DNA from: Hoyosella subflava DQS3-9A1 | GTDB taxonomy: Bacteria > Actinomycetota > Actinomycetes > Mycobacteriales > Mycobacteriaceae | Direction: 5' to 3' | Assembly (NCBI RefSeq): GCF_000214175.1 | Contig: NC_015564.1 | Coordinates: 3,720,001 to 3,784,000 of the forward strand | DNA length: 64,000 nt | Shown here: one piece after another, positions 34,775 through 45,155 of the stretch | Layout of the letters: every line of letters starts with the position of its first letter | Numbering within the stretch: the first letter of the stretch is position 1 | Translations under genes and position numbers: made by a program | The notes under the pieces: model-generated | Told to the model about the DNA's origin: nothing | Databases searched by the model: none | The model's input: only the letters and a program-made list of their open reading frames with translations

Positions 34775-36427
34775 TCACTCAGATTCTTGGACCCACGCCG
34801 TCGCGTTCGGCGGCAGCCCGCCGTTTGTCGGCGCACTCGCCACCACAACCGTGCCCTCCGGAAGCGGTACTGCTTCAGAGCTGAAGTTCGTGATGCTGTG
34901 CCACCCGCCAGGGCGGGTGAAGTGCAGCACGGCGGGTTTGTCTGTGGCTACCCAGTCGAGCGATTCGTCGGTCTGCATTTTGTGCCGCGCTTCGAGCGCG
35001 GACCGATAGAGAGCAAGGGTGGAACTCGGGTCCGCTTCCTGGACCGACGCGGCCGCATCAGCGAACCACTCCGGCTGGGGAAGATGCGCATGTCCCGGTC
35101 CGAAACCGTAGGACGGGCCGTCAGGTGTCCAGGGCAGCGGCACGCGGCATCCGTCGCGGCCCTTCTCGATGCCGCGGTTACGGAAGAACGCGGGGTCCTG
35201 CATGACCTCTTCGGGAAGGTCGCCGACCTCATGGAGGCCGAGTTCCTCGCCCTGGTACATGTAGGTCGACCCGGGTAGTGCGAGCAGAAGCAACGCTGCC
35301 GCGCGAGCCCGGCGCACACCGAGTTCACTGTCGAGTTCCGGCTCCTGACCGTCGGTCATGAGCCACGACTTACCGTTCTTCGTTTCACTGTCCTGCGGTA
35401 GCCCATACCTGGTGGCGTGGCGAACTACATCGTGGTTCGACAGGACCCACGTTGACGATGCGCCGGACTCGGCGGACAGCTTCAAGTTGTCGTCAATGAC
35501 GTCCCGGAACTCTTCTGCGTCCCACGCTGCTTCAAGCAGGTCGAAGTTGAATGCCTGACCAAGCCCCTCCGCACTGGCATAGCGCGGGCGGCGCGGCCTA
35601 GGCACCCACGCTTCCGCGACCGCGGTCCGGGGCGGTTCATACTCGTTGAAAACCTTGCGCCATTCCGCATAGATCTCGTGGACCTCGTCGCGGTCCCAGA
35701 ACGGATGTGTGCCGTCTAGCGGAAGGTGTTCATGCATCAGATGACGGAGTTCGTCCCACGTCGGCAGCGGCTCCGAAAGGTCCTTCGTGAGCGCGTGGGC
35801 CACGTCGATCCGGAAGCCATCAACACCGCGATCGGACCAGAAGCGGAGAGTCTTGATGAAGTCCTCACGCACTTCGGGATTGTCCCAGTTCAAGTCTGGC
35901 TGCTCGGGTGCGAACAGGTGGAGGTACCACTGCCCGTCGGGCGTCTGGTGCCACGCCGGCCCGCCGAAAACCGACTGCCAATCCGTGGGCGGCAGGGATC
36001 CGTCCGGACCTTCCCCATCACGGAAAATGTAGCGATCGCGCGCGGCCGAGCCTGCGGGCGCCTGCAATGCTTCCTGGAACCACTCGTGCTGGTCAGAGGT
36101 GTGGTTAGGGACAATGTCGACAATGATCTTGATTCCCGCACTATGGAGCGCCGCGACCATCTCGTCGAAGTCCTCTAGGGAACCGAGGCGCGGATCGACA
36201 TTGCGATAGTCCGCTACGTCATATCCACCGTCGGCAAGCTCCGACGGGTAAAACGGGCTCAGCCACACCGCATCGACACCGAGATTTTTCAGGTAGGGCA
36301 CCCGTGAAGTGATGCCCTTGATGTCGCCCAGGCCGTCGCCGTCAGAGTCAGCGAAACTGCGCGGGTAGATCTGATATACGGCGGCTTGACGCCACCAATT
36401 GGGATCGGTCATAGCGGGGTCGGACAC
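34775..36427 (-). CDS. aglA: Alpha-glucosidase (GH13 oligo-1,6-glucosidase type)
   Basis: A 550-residue GH13 cytosolic hydrolase that releases glucose from alpha-linked oligosaccharides such as maltose, isomaltose or sucrose. Conserved regions: DIVPNHTS, GFRIDVAHAL (nucleophile Asp), VAEAW (acid-base Glu) and VLSNHDV (transition-state Asp). No signal peptide. GTG 36427 has aggagg 4 bases upstream; ATG 36412 is possible. It is divergent from a LacI repressor with a shared operator, and fits the nearby Entner-Doudoroff genes that use the glucose. Confidence 0.93.
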   Translation of the reverse strand: MSDPAMTDPNWWRQAAVYQIYPRSFADSDGDGLGDIKGITSRVPYLKNLGVDAVWLSPFYPSELADGGYDVADYRNVDPRLGSLEDFDEMVAALHSAGIKIIVDIVPNHTSDQHEWFQEALQAPAGSAARDRYIFRDGEGPDGSLPPTDWQSVFGGPAWHQTPDGQWYLHLFAPEQPDLNWDNPEVREDFIKTLRFWSDRGVDGFRIDVAHALTKDLSEPLPTWDELRHLMHEHLPLDGTHPFWDRDEVHEIYAEWRKVFNEYEPPRTAVAEAWVPRPRRPRYASAEGLGQAFNFDLLEAAWDAEEFRDVIDDNLKLSAESGASSTWVLSNHDVVRHATRYGLPQDSETKNGKSWLMTDGQEPELDSELGVRRARAAALLLLALPGSTYMYQGEELGLHEVGDLPEEVMQDPAFFRNRGIEKGRDGCRVPLPWTPDGPSYGFGPGHAHLPQPEWFADAAASVQEADPSSTLALYRSALEARHKMQTDESLDWVATDKPAVLHFTRPGGWHSITNFSSEAVPLPEGTVVVASAPTNGGLPPNATAWVQESE

Positions 36428-36467
36428 CTGTCCTCCTGATCAAGGATTGCATGGTTGGATGAAGCGT

Positions 36468-36485
36468 AGCTAAATCGAGTTAGCT
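36468..36485. promoter_or_regulatory. LacI-family operator candidate
   Basis: agctaaatcgagttagct is an 18-base palindrome with one mismatched base pair and the central CG of LacI-type operators. It lies between alpha-glucosidase and its divergent LacI regulator. A shorter palindrome, ctgtcagacag (36533-36543), overlaps the regulator's start. Confidence 0.75.
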
Positions 36486-36545
36486 CGAGTATCTTTCTCA
36501 TGACGGATCACTGTCAACCCCTTTGTCGAAAGCTGTCAGACAGAT

Positions 36546-37607
36546 ATGAACGCACCCCGAGTGACACTCGCTGACGTCGCCCTCAGAGCTGGGGTTTCAC
36601 GCTCCACGGCGTCGTTCGTGATGACCGGGCGCGCGGCCGACATGCGAATCTCAGAGGCAGCACAACGAAAAGTCCTCGAGGCCGCCGCCGATCTCGGGTA
36701 CCGCCCGAACCTCACCGCACGCAGCCTCCGCACGAACAAAACGCACACCATCGGTCTGATCTCGGACACCATCGCCACCACTCCCTTCGCTGGTGAAGTC
36801 ATTCATGGCGCGCTTGATGCGGCACTCGCGCACGGCCATCTGCTCTTCGTCGCAGAAACCGCTGGTAACGAGGCAGTGGAAGCCGACCTGATCTCGGAAA
36901 TGCTCGATCGGCAAGTAGACGGGATTATTTACGCGACGATGTTCACGCGCTACCAGAAGGCGCCCGCAGTGCTGTCGAAGGTGCAATCGGTCCTCATCAA
37001 CTGCCTGGATCCGACGTCCAGCTCCCCCCGAATAGTCCCGGACGAATATCAAGGAGGCCGCACTGCAGCGCGGGCTCTGACCAATGCCGGCCACCTGCAC
37101 GGCATATACGTCATCGGTGGGCGGCACGACATCCCTAAGACCCCCGGTGGCCTCTACGCAGGCGTGAATCGTATGCGCGGCGTGGAAGACGAACTACGCA
37201 CGTACGGCACCGAAGTCGCTCTGTCGTATGAATGCGAGTACGAACCCGCGTTTGGTTACCAGGCCACAATCGAACTTCTCAGCGACGGCCATCGGCCGCG
37301 AGCACTCCTATGCCTGAATGACCGCCTCGCCTTTGGCGCCTACCAGGCACTCGGAGAGCGCGGCATGCGTGTGCCTGATGATGTTTCCGTCGTGTCGTTT
37401 GATGCGTCAGACCTCGCTTCATGGCTTCGGCCCAGCCTGACAAGTGTCGCCCTGCCCCACTACGAACTCGGAAGGATAGCGGTCACTACGCTCCTCGATG
37501 CGCCCGCCGGGAAGGGCGGCGAGAGCAACGACGTTCTCGTCCCCATGCCGCTGCATGAGGGAGATTCAATAGCGACGGTGACTTCAGCCGGCCAGATTCA
37601 GGAGTAA
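36546..37607 (+). CDS. LacI-family transcriptional regulator
   Basis: A 353-residue LacI repressor. The N-terminal helix-turn-helix is TLADVALRAGVSRSTASFVM with the hinge that follows, and the periplasmic-binding-like sugar domain completes it. It probably represses the divergent alpha-glucosidase and itself, with a sugar as inducer. The ATG has no clear ribosome site; the GTG at 36561 (codon 6) is an alternative start. Its stop codon lies in the left arm of a terminator hairpin. Confidence 0.92.
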   Translation: MNAPRVTLADVALRAGVSRSTASFVMTGRAADMRISEAAQRKVLEAAADLGYRPNLTARSLRTNKTHTIGLISDTIATTPFAGEVIHGALDAALAHGHLLFVAETAGNEAVEADLISEMLDRQVDGIIYATMFTRYQKAPAVLSKVQSVLINCLDPTSSSPRIVPDEYQGGRTAARALTNAGHLHGIYVIGGRHDIPKTPGGLYAGVNRMRGVEDELRTYGTEVALSYECEYEPAFGYQATIELLSDGHRPRALLCLNDRLAFGAYQALGERGMRVPDDVSVVSFDASDLASWLRPSLTSVALPHYELGRIAVTTLLDAPAGKGGESNDVLVPMPLHEGDSIATVTSAGQIQE

Positions 37608-37653
37608 CGGGACAGACGCGTGCGTCATTTCCGCTGAGGCTGTCCTGTTACTC
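37602..37653. terminator. Hairpin terminator between LacI and ROK genes
   Basis: Arms gagtaacgggacag (37602-37615) and ctgtcctgttactc (37640-37653) pair over 14 positions with one G:T-type mismatch. The loop is 24 bases. It lies between convergent genes, beginning in the LacI stop codon. Confidence 0.75.
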
Positions 37654-37684
37654 GTGCGTTTGCCCGGCCCCGATAGCACCGCAC

Positions 37685-38866
37685 CTACGCGGCGGCTAGC
37701 AGCGAATCGACCGCACGCGGTGAGAAAATGTCGTCGAGGATCATCGTCGCGCATGCCGCCACGGAACCCTGACCGTGCAGATCGCTTGCCTCGATGCGCA
37801 GTTTCCGCGTGGCCATCGCGGTCGCACGCTGGTAAATGACTTCGCGCATGCCCGCGATTAGGGGCTCGGCCGCATACGCAAGGTCCCCGTCAACGAAGAG
37901 CAGTTCTGGATTGAGGAGATTGATCAGACCTGCAGCGACCTCACCGATATGACGGCCTGCCTCACGGATCATTCGCACCGCCGTCGGGTCCCCCGCACGC
38001 GCGAGGTCCGCGATATCAAGGGTGCGAGTCACCGGAAGCCCCGCAGCTGCCATTCTCGGTGCGAGCGCCCACCCGGACGCGACCGCTTCGAGACAGTCGA
38101 TGCCTCCGCATCGACAGAGCGCTCCACCGCCATTGCTGACCTTGATGTGGCCGATTTCGCCCGCCGCGCCCACCGCACCTCGAATGAGTGACCCACGGCA
38201 AATCAGGCCCGCACCGATGCCCGTGGAGGCTTTGATGATGATCAGATCGTCGACCTCAGGGTGGCGGCGCCGCTGCTCGAGCGCCAAAGCGTTGACATCG
38301 TTGTCGACAGTGATCGGCACCGGGAATTTGGCCGTGAAGTAATCTGGGAAGGGCACGTCGCCCCACCCTTGCTGGACGGGCGGGCTCACGCTCCGGCCGG
38401 TGACCACGTCGATCGCGCCGGGCACGCTCAGCCCGATTCCCCGTACGTTTTCTCTACTGAACCCGTTGTCGGTCAGTAACCGTTCGAATCGGGCGACCGC
38501 TGCACCAAGAACCGCATCGGGACCGTCGGTGAGGTCCACCATGAGTTCAGCTTCCGCGAGGGGCTTCCCTCCGAGGTCGCAAACCGCGACGATCGTGCGG
38601 CTGGCACCGAGCGCACCTGCGAGGACGACGCCGCCGTCAGCGTTAAGTTCAAGGCGTACCGGCGGACGCCCGCCAGTGGAGGCTCCGTCCGCGCGCTCGA
38701 CAACGAGCCCGCTGGCGAGCAACTGATCAACCCTCGCAGTCACGGCGGTCCGGGAGTGCCCGGTGAGGCGGCCGATATCGCTGCGCGTCAGGGGGCCACG
38801 TCTGCGCAGAAGCGCCAGGATCTCGCCCGCGGTCGCGCCCGGCACTACGGACAGCAGCTCCTTCAC
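37685..38866 (-). CDS. ROK-family transcriptional regulator
   Basis: A 393-residue NagC/XylR-type ROK repressor. The N-terminal winged helix (about 10-70, LTRSDIGRLTGHSRTAVTARV) precedes a sugar-kinase fold. The ROK zinc motif is CRCGGIDCLEA. The ATP-phosphate loop normally DxGGT is degenerate, suggesting regulator rather than kinase. It is divergent from zwf, so it probably controls the zwf-edd-glk-eda operon in response to glucose or a derivative. Confidence 0.9.
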   Translation of the reverse strand: MKELLSVVPGATAGEILALLRRRGPLTRSDIGRLTGHSRTAVTARVDQLLASGLVVERADGASTGGRPPVRLELNADGGVVLAGALGASRTIVAVCDLGGKPLAEAELMVDLTDGPDAVLGAAVARFERLLTDNGFSRENVRGIGLSVPGAIDVVTGRSVSPPVQQGWGDVPFPDYFTAKFPVPITVDNDVNALALEQRRRHPEVDDLIIIKASTGIGAGLICRGSLIRGAVGAAGEIGHIKVSNGGGALCRCGGIDCLEAVASGWALAPRMAAAGLPVTRTLDIADLARAGDPTAVRMIREAGRHIGEVAAGLINLLNPELLFVDGDLAYAAEPLIAGMREVIYQRATAMATRKLRIEASDLHGQGSVAACATMILDDIFSPRAVDSLLAAA

Positions 38867-38993
38867 CTCCAGCTCCCTTCGTCGTCACTACGTTAACCGT
38901 TTCCCGCTCAGCAGCCGTGTCGCGGTCGCCGATGGGCGGAACTGAATTCCGGCCTGCTGCGCGACACGACGGGCGGTAGAGGCCCCGACTCAC

Positions 38994-39025
38994 CTAGTAA
39001 TGTACAAGAAATACATAAGTACTAG
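38994..39025. promoter_or_regulatory. Operator candidate for the ROK regulator
   Basis: Arms ctagta (38994-38999) and tactag (39020-39025) enclose a smaller inverted repeat atgta-N7-tacat. The region is AT-rich against a GC-rich background and lies 72 bases before the zwf start and 128 from the ROK start. Confidence 0.5.
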
Positions 39026-39096
39026 CCACATCATACCTAAGTCCTGTAACGTGATGTGCGCCCCCTCACAATCAGTGGCAATTGAGGAGCCCCAAC

Positions 39097-40572
39097 ATGC
39101 TCACCACGCAACAGGTCGACACGTGCGACATCGTCGTATTCGGCGGCACCGGTGACCTGGCGATGCGCAAGCTCATCCCGTCGCTCTACCAGCGCGATCG
39201 CGATGGCCAGCTCACCAGCGACTCACGAATCATCGCCGTGTCCCGCGCGGGTCTTGACGGCCCGGGATACCGGGACAAGGTTGCCGCTGAGCTGCCGCAC
39301 TTCCTGCCGAAAGACACCTACGACAGCGAGACCGTCGACGCCTTCCTGACGCGGCTTCATCACGTCACACTCGACGTCACGTCCGCGGAGCCGTGGGAAG
39401 AGCTCGCCGCTCTCCTCACCGCAGTAGAGGACCGCGTCCGCGTGTACTACCTCGCGAGTGCCCCAAAACTCTTCGGTGGCATCTGCCACCGGCTGCAAGA
39501 CAACGGACTGGTCAGCCCCCAGTCCCGGGTCGTGCTCGAAAAGCCCATCGGCACAGACCTCGCCTCGGCTCAGCAGATCAACGACGAGGTGGGTGCCGTT
39601 TTCTCGGAAGAGCAGATCTTCCGCATCGACCACTACCTGGGTAAGGAAACCGTCCAGAACCTGCTGGTTCTGAGGTTCGCGAACACCCTGCTCGAACCAA
39701 TGTGGCGCTCGGCCGCAATCGACCACGTTCAGATCACCGTGAGCGAAACAGTTGGCGTGGGGAACCGCATCGGCTACTACGACGGTTCCGGCGCGCTTCG
39801 CGACATGGTGCAGAACCACATGCTGCAGCTACTCTGCCTAGTTGCGATGGAACCGCCGAACCACTATGACCGTGACTCTGTACGCGACGAAAAGCTGAAG
39901 GTCCTACAGGCGCTCAAGCCTCTGACCGGGCACAATGTTCACCGCAATACAGTGCGCGGGCAGTACGCCCCCGGCAGCATCGACGGCCAGTCCGTCCCCG
40001 GCTACTCCGAGGAACTCGAAGGGCAGGCCAGCAACACGGAAACATATGTCGCCCTGAAAGCCGAGGTCAACAGCTGGCGCTGGGCGGGCGTGCCGTTCTA
40101 TCTTCGCACCGGGAAACGCCTTGACCGTCGCGCCTCCGAAATCGTCGTGCAGTTCAAATCGGTACCGCATTCGATCTTCCCCGCCATTGATGACGAGATG
40201 ATCCCACCGAACCGCCTGGTCATCCGACTGCAGCCGGATGAAGCCGTCCGCCTGCACCTTGTCACCAAAGCTCCTGGCCCAGGTGGATTGCGGCTGCGCG
40301 AAGTACCTCTGAATCTGAGCTTCGCTGAAACCTTCGACGAGCGGCTGCCCGACGCGTACGAACGCCTGCTCATGGATGTTGTGCGTGGTAACCCCATGCT
40401 CTTCATGCGCCGCGACGAGGTGGAAGCGGCATGGGAATGGGCAGAGCCCATCCTCACCGCCTGGCAAGAATCACAGCACCTGCCCAAGCGCTACGCCTCC
40501 GGCAGCCACGGCCCGGCTGCCGCCACCGCTCTGATCGAGCGGGACGGCCGTACCTGGAACGACGAGGAATGA
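39097..40572 (+). CDS. zwf: Glucose-6-phosphate 1-dehydrogenase
   Basis: A 491-residue enzyme oxidising glucose-6-phosphate to 6-phosphogluconolactone with NAD(P). Motifs: [17 protein letters not shown] (coenzyme loop), RIDHYLGKE (substrate His-Lys) and [11 protein letters not shown] 39097 with gaggag 8 bases upstream is chosen; a TTG at 39082 is within the ribosome site. It is first in zwf-edd-glk-eda, each gene overlapping the next by 4 bases. No 6-phosphogluconolactonase gene is in the operon. Confidence 0.96.
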   Translation: MLTTQQVDTCDIVVFGGTGDLAMRKLIPSLYQRDRDGQLTSDSRIIAVSRAGLDGPGYRDKVAAELPHFLPKDTYDSETVDAFLTRLHHVTLDVTSAEPWEELAALLTAVEDRVRVYYLASAPKLFGGICHRLQDNGLVSPQSRVVLEKPIGTDLASAQQINDEVGAVFSEEQIFRIDHYLGKETVQNLLVLRFANTLLEPMWRSAAIDHVQITVSETVGVGNRIGYYDGSGALRDMVQNHMLQLLCLVAMEPPNHYDRDSVRDEKLKVLQALKPLTGHNVHRNTVRGQYAPGSIDGQSVPGYSEELEGQASNTETYVALKAEVNSWRWAGVPFYLRTGKRLDRRASEIVVQFKSVPHSIFPAIDDEMIPPNRLVIRLQPDEAVRLHLVTKAPGPGGLRLREVPLNLSFAETFDERLPDAYERLLMDVVRGNPMLFMRRDEVEAAWEWAEPILTAWQESQHLPKRYASGSHGPAAATALIERDGRTWNDEE

Positions 40573-42422
40573 CCTTGACTGTTGACACCACCCCGATCAG
40601 CAACACACCCATTAACCCGACAGTTACCGCTGTTACCGAACGCATCGCTGAGCGCAGCCGGGAGACCCGAGCCGCATATCTTGAGCGTATCCGCGCCGCC
40701 GCCTCACAAGGGCCTGCGCGCGGGAAGCTCTCGTGCACCAACCTCGCCCATGGTTTCGCCGCGGTTGAGCCAGTCGGCAAGGACCTGCTTCGGCGTAGCT
40801 TCAAGCCGAACATCGCCATCGTGTCCTCGTACAACGACATGCTGTCGGCACATAAACCTTTCGAGTCGTACCCGCGGCGGATCAAAGAAGCCGTGATCGA
40901 TGGTGGCGGCATCGCCCAGTTCGCGGGTGGCGTGCCTGCGATGTGCGACGGCGTCACCCAGGGACGCGCAGGCATGGAGTTGTCCCTCTTCAGCCGCGAC
41001 GTCATCGCTATGTCCACCGCGATCGCGTTGTCACATGACATGTTCGACGGTGCGCTGATGCTCGGCGTCTGCGACAAGATCGTGCCCGGCCTCGTGATCG
41101 GGGCGCTCTCCTTCGGCCATCTGCCGACGATCTTCGTGCCCGCCGGACCAATGACGTCTGGCCTTCCGAACACGGAGAAAGCACGTGTGCGGCAGCTTTA
41201 CGCGGAAGGCAAGGTCGGCCGCGAGGCGCTGCTCGAAGCCGAGGCCCAGTCGTATCACGGTGAAGGCACCTGCACGTTCTTCGGCACCGCAAACTCGAAC
41301 CAGCTGCTGATGGAGGTCATGGGCCTGCACCTGCCTGGTGCGAGCTTCGTGAACCCGGGCACCCCGCTGCGCGACGCGCTGACCGAGGCGGCCGCGAAAC
41401 GGGTTGTCAAACTGACCGCGGGTGGTGACGAGTTCACACCGATCGGCGAGGTCGTCGACGAGCGCGCCGTCGTCAATGGTGTGGTCGCGCTCCTCGCTAC
41501 GGGCGGCTCCACCAATCACACGATGCATCTTGTCGCGATGGCCGCTGCTGCTGGGATCGATCTGCGCTGGGACGATTTCAGCGCATTGTCCGATGTGGTT
41601 CCGCTGCTCTCCCGGATTTACCCCAACGGCAGCGCGGACGTGAACCATTTCCACGCTGCGGGCGGCATGCCGTACCTGATTGGTGAGCTGCTTGACGCAG
41701 GTCTGCTCCATGCGGACGTCAAGACCGTCGCCGGTGGCGGGCTTGAAGCGCGTTACCGCAGTGAACCCACACTCGAAGAAGGAACGCTGACATGGCGGGA
41801 GGGCCCGCGGGACAGTCTCGACAAGCAGGTCCTTAGAAGTGCAGGTGACCCATTCTCGCCTGACGGCGGTTTGCGAATGCTCACCGGCAACCTGGGCAAG
41901 AGCGTCATCAAGGTGTCGGCCGTTAAAGCGGAGCACCGGGTAGTGAAGGCGCCCGCTGTCGTGTTCGACGATCAGGACGATTTCCTCACGGCGTTCAAGG
42001 CGGGCGAACTCGAGAAAGACTTCATAGCAGTGATCCGATTCCAGGGGCCGCAGGCAAACGGCATGCCGGAACTCCACAAGCTCACGCCGACGCTCGGCGT
42101 TCTGCAGGACCGTGGATTCGCGGTCGCGCTCGTCACCGACGGACGCATGTCCGGAGCTTCGGGAAAGATCCCCGCAGCAATTCACGTCACACCTGAAGCT
42201 GCAGCGGGTGGTCCACTTGCACGAGTGCTCGACGGAGATGTTGTCGAACTCGATGCGGAAGCCGGGACGATCACCGTCCTCACAGAAGATTTTGATCAGC
42301 GCGTGCCCGCCGAATTGGCCGACAGCACGACCTTCGGCACCGGGCGAGAACTCTTCGCCGCCCTTCGAGGTGCAGTGGGAACAGCTGATCGTGGAGCTAG
42401 TGTTTTTGGAGCAGCCCTATGA
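40569..42422 (+). CDS. edd: 6-Phosphogluconate dehydratase
   Basis: A 617-residue IlvD/Edd-family iron-sulfur dehydratase that forms 2-keto-3-deoxy-6-phosphogluconate. Cluster cysteines appear in [20 protein letters not shown] and CDKIVPG, with [15 protein letters not shown] and [15 protein letters not shown]. Length and the position between zwf and eda make it Edd rather than IlvD. The ATG at 40569 overlaps the zwf stop (ATGA), indicating translational coupling; its own ribosome site is weak. Confidence 0.96.
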   Translation: MTLTVDTTPISNTPINPTVTAVTERIAERSRETRAAYLERIRAAASQGPARGKLSCTNLAHGFAAVEPVGKDLLRRSFKPNIAIVSSYNDMLSAHKPFESYPRRIKEAVIDGGGIAQFAGGVPAMCDGVTQGRAGMELSLFSRDVIAMSTAIALSHDMFDGALMLGVCDKIVPGLVIGALSFGHLPTIFVPAGPMTSGLPNTEKARVRQLYAEGKVGREALLEAEAQSYHGEGTCTFFGTANSNQLLMEVMGLHLPGASFVNPGTPLRDALTEAAAKRVVKLTAGGDEFTPIGEVVDERAVVNGVVALLATGGSTNHTMHLVAMAAAAGIDLRWDDFSALSDVVPLLSRIYPNGSADVNHFHAAGGMPYLIGELLDAGLLHADVKTVAGGGLEARYRSEPTLEEGTLTWREGPRDSLDKQVLRSAGDPFSPDGGLRMLTGNLGKSVIKVSAVKAEHRVVKAPAVVFDDQDDFLTAFKAGELEKDFIAVIRFQGPQANGMPELHKLTPTLGVLQDRGFAVALVTDGRMSGASGKIPAAIHVTPEAAAGGPLARVLDGDVVELDAEAGTITVLTEDFDQRVPAELADSTTFGTGRELFAALRGAVGTADRGASVFGAAL

Positions 42423-43438
42423 CTTCGATCCCTTCAATCGAATCCCCCTGGCTCGTCGCCGATATCGGCGGGACCAACGCGCGGTTCGGTGTCGTCACTG
42501 AGCCCGGCGGTCGTCCCCACCAGGTCAAAAGCCTCACTGGGGCGGACTACCCGGACCTCGCCTCCGCGATCGAGACGTACATGGCTACCACTAGCGGCGT
42601 AGGCCGCCCTACAGTGGGCGGCGTGGCAGTCGCGGGTCCCGTCAGCGGTGACCGTTTCCGGCTGACGAACGCATCGTGGGATTTCTCTGTGAACGCGACG
42701 AAACAAGCGCTGAGTTTTAGGCACCTCGCGCTGATCAATGACTTCAGCGCGCTCGCTCTCGCGGTGCCGTATCTCGATCACAACGCGGTCGTCCCGCTCG
42801 GTGGAGGCGAACGCAACACGGACCTCCCCGTCGCTGTGATCGGCCCCGGGACAGGTCTCGGTGTCTCGGGCATCGTGCCGCATCAGGGCATGTGGATTCC
42901 CCTCGCCACCGAAGGTGGCCACGTGACCCTCCCGGTCGAGACGGACCTCGAGGCACAGATCGCCGCACTGCTTCGACGCCGGTTCGGCCGCGTCAGCGCT
43001 GAAACCGTGCTGTGCGGTGTCGGCCTGACCCGGCTGTACCACTGCATCGCAGCGATCAGGGGTGCAGAGTCGGTCATCATCTCGCCTGCGGACGTGTGCG
43101 CACGCGGCAGATCGGGCGCAGACCCTATCTGTGTGGAGACACTCCAGGTATTCTGCGCAATGCTGGGAAACTTTGCTGGCAACGTCGCACTCACCGTGGG
43201 TGCGCGCGGCGGGGTACTGATCGGCGGCGGGATTCTCCCGAGGATGCGTGACGTTCTCCAGCACAGCGAGTTCCGTGCGCGATTTGAAAACAAAGCCCCC
43301 ATGACGGGATACGTGTCCGCGATCTCCACCGAGCTGATCATCGCGGACTCACCTGCACTACTTGGCGCAGCCCAGTGGATAACCCAGTGGCTGGCTCAGG
43401 AACTGACCCCCACCACCTCTGAAGGAGCCCTGGTATGA
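42419..43438 (+). CDS. glk: Glucokinase (Glk family)
   Basis: A 339-residue glucokinase of the E. coli Glk family (not ROK). The phosphate loop is [11 protein letters not shown] (about residues 14-24), with [23 protein letters not shown] and [10 protein letters not shown]. It phosphorylates glucose, such as that released by the nearby alpha-glucosidase, feeding zwf. Start and stop overlap neighbours by 4 bases each. Confidence 0.95.
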   Translation: MTSIPSIESPWLVADIGGTNARFGVVTEPGGRPHQVKSLTGADYPDLASAIETYMATTSGVGRPTVGGVAVAGPVSGDRFRLTNASWDFSVNATKQALSFRHLALINDFSALALAVPYLDHNAVVPLGGGERNTDLPVAVIGPGTGLGVSGIVPHQGMWIPLATEGGHVTLPVETDLEAQIAALLRRRFGRVSAETVLCGVGLTRLYHCIAAIRGAESVIISPADVCARGRSGADPICVETLQVFCAMLGNFAGNVALTVGARGGVLIGGGILPRMRDVLQHSEFRARFENKAPMTGYVSAISTELIIADSPALLGAAQWITQWLAQELTPTTSEGALV

Positions 43439-44100
43439 CCGTGCCATCGACACCCACGATGCCCTCCCTGGGGACACCCCCCGCCGTGAGCTTGCTCGAT
43501 ATCTCCCCCGTCATCCCGGTGGTTGTCCTCAACCATCCGGACGAGGCGGTGCCGCTCTCGCGAGCCCTCATCGACGGCGGTATCGGAACGATTGAGGTGA
43601 CACTCCGTTCGGAGGCCGCGCTACCAGGGATTGAGCGCATCGCAGCGGAGGTGCCTGAGATGCTCGTCGGTGCGGGCACCATTCTCAACCCGGCAGACGT
43701 CCGCAACGCCGTCAATGCAGGGTCCCAGTTCCTTGTCAGCCCCGGTAGCACATCTCGGCTGCTCGCCGCGATGAGTGACAGTGGTGTGCCGCACCTGCCT
43801 GGCGTTTCGACGCTGTCCGAGATGATGACGCTGCTTGACCGTGGCATCACGGAGATGAAGTTCTTCCCGGCGAAAGCCGCAGGCGGGCACGCTTATCTGA
43901 GTTCCGTGGCGGGGCCACTGTCTCAGGTTCGCTTCTGCCCGACCGGCGGAATCACGCCGCTCACCGCCCGTGACTACCTGGCTTTGCCGAACGTGGGGTG
44001 TGTCGGCGGTACGTGGCTGGCTCCGAAGAACGCCGTCGCGAATGGTGATTGGGCAAGGATCACCGAACTCGCAGCACAGGCGTCGAGCATGGCTGGCTGA
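43435..44100 (+). CDS. eda: KDPG aldolase (2-dehydro-3-deoxyphosphogluconate aldolase)
   Basis: A 221-residue class I aldolase giving pyruvate and glyceraldehyde-3-phosphate. The catalytic Glu lies in IEVTLRSEAALPGI and the Schiff-base Lys in MKFFPA, with PTGGI and GGTWL. It has an extra 25-residue N-terminus compared with E. coli Eda. It is last in the operon, before tandem hairpins. Confidence 0.96.
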   Translation: MTVPSTPTMPSLGTPPAVSLLDISPVIPVVVLNHPDEAVPLSRALIDGGIGTIEVTLRSEAALPGIERIAAEVPEMLVGAGTILNPADVRNAVNAGSQFLVSPGSTSRLLAAMSDSGVPHLPGVSTLSEMMTLLDRGITEMKFFPAKAAGGHAYLSSVAGPLSQVRFCPTGGITPLTARDYLALPNVGCVGGTWLAPKNAVANGDWARITELAAQASSMAG

Positions 44101-44103
44101 GAA

Positions 44104-44163
44104 CCTGGCTTTTCCCGACTAGCCAGGAATCGGGTGCATGACGCAGTAGCGTCATGCACCCGA
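44104..44163. terminator. Tandem hairpins ending the zwf-edd-glk-eda operon
   Basis: First hairpin arms cctggct/agccagg (44104-44110, 44121-44127). Second hairpin has perfect 15-base arms, tcgggtgcatgacgc and gcgtcatgcacccga, with a 4-base loop (44130-44163). The second is among the strongest inverted repeats in the window. Confidence 0.9.
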
Positions 44164-44228
44164 CTTCTGTCTGGGCTCACCGGCGAGTGCGGTGCATGGC
44201 GTTGAGTTAAACGGGAAGGTATACCTCT

Positions 44229-45143
44229 GTGATGGCCTCTGCCCGGGCGACCCCGGTCGCACCACCAAAGCACAGCCGCGCGCGTGCGACGGATATTCTG
44301 CTGACGCTCATCGCCCCGGTCACCTGGGGTACGACGTACGTCGTTACGACTGAGCTACTGCCACCAGATCGCCCCCTGCTCGCGTCGCTGCTCCGTGCCC
44401 TGCCAGCGGGCGTGCTGCTGCTGGCCATTACCCGAGAGCTGCCGCGCGGTGACTGGTGGTGGAAAGCCGCCGTACTGGGGACCCTCAATTTTGGCGCGTT
44501 CTTCCCCTTGTTGTTCTTTGCCGCGTACCGGCTTCCCGGTGGGGTTGCGGCGACGATCGCCGCGGTGCAGCCGCTCGTGGTCCTCGCAGTCGCTTACTTC
44601 GTACTCAGGGCCCGGCCGTCAGGATGGGCGCTGGGTGCTGCGCTAGCGGGCGTCGTTGGCGTAGGACTACTGGTACTCACCGCTTCGGCGACGCTCGATC
44701 CACTGGGCATCATCGCGCAGATCACCGGAATCACCATGATGGGCACCGCGATCGTGCTTGCCAAGAGATGGGGCCGGCCCGCGGGAACGTCCATGCTGTC
44801 GATAGCTGGCTGGCAGATGACGATCGGGGGCGTGATGCTCATTCCCGTGGCACTGGTCTTCGAAGGCCTCCCCTCCTCACTCAGCGGTGCGAACGTGCTC
44901 GGGTACACCTATCTCACGCTTGTCGGTGGCGCCCTCGCATACGTGTTCTGGTTCAGGGGCATCGAACGGCTTCCGTCAACGTCGGTTGTGTTCCTCGGAT
45001 TGGCCAACCCGATGACCGCCACACTCGCGGGGCTCTTTCTTCTGGGCCAGACGCTCACGTCATGGCAAACGCTTGGTTTCGTCATCGCACTCGCCGCCAT
45101 GGTGACGTCCCAGATCACGCCGCAGGCATCTCGCCGCACGTGA
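44229..45143 (+). CDS. EamA/DMT-family permease
   Basis: A 304-residue membrane protein with ten transmembrane helices in two EamA repeats, of the drug/metabolite transporter superfamily (RhaT/RarD/YdcZ kin). Such proteins often export amino acids, purines or drugs; the substrate is unknown. It starts at GTG 44229 or the adjacent ATG 44232, behind ggaagg. An AraC-type gene follows 12 bases later and may share its transcript. Confidence 0.88.
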   Translation: MMASARATPVAPPKHSRARATDILLTLIAPVTWGTTYVVTTELLPPDRPLLASLLRALPAGVLLLAITRELPRGDWWWKAAVLGTLNFGAFFPLLFFAAYRLPGGVAATIAAVQPLVVLAVAYFVLRARPSGWALGAALAGVVGVGLLVLTASATLDPLGIIAQITGITMMGTAIVLAKRWGRPAGTSMLSIAGWQMTIGGVMLIPVALVFEGLPSSLSGANVLGYTYLTLVGGALAYVFWFRGIERLPSTSVVFLGLANPMTATLAGLFLLGQTLTSWQTLGFVIALAAMVTSQITPQASRRT

Positions 45144-45155
45144 GATCCTGTAGGC

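Noticed and set aside
41031-42185. Reverse open frame of 384 codons inside edd
   Set aside because: Same antisense effect; edd motifs on the other strand are unambiguous.
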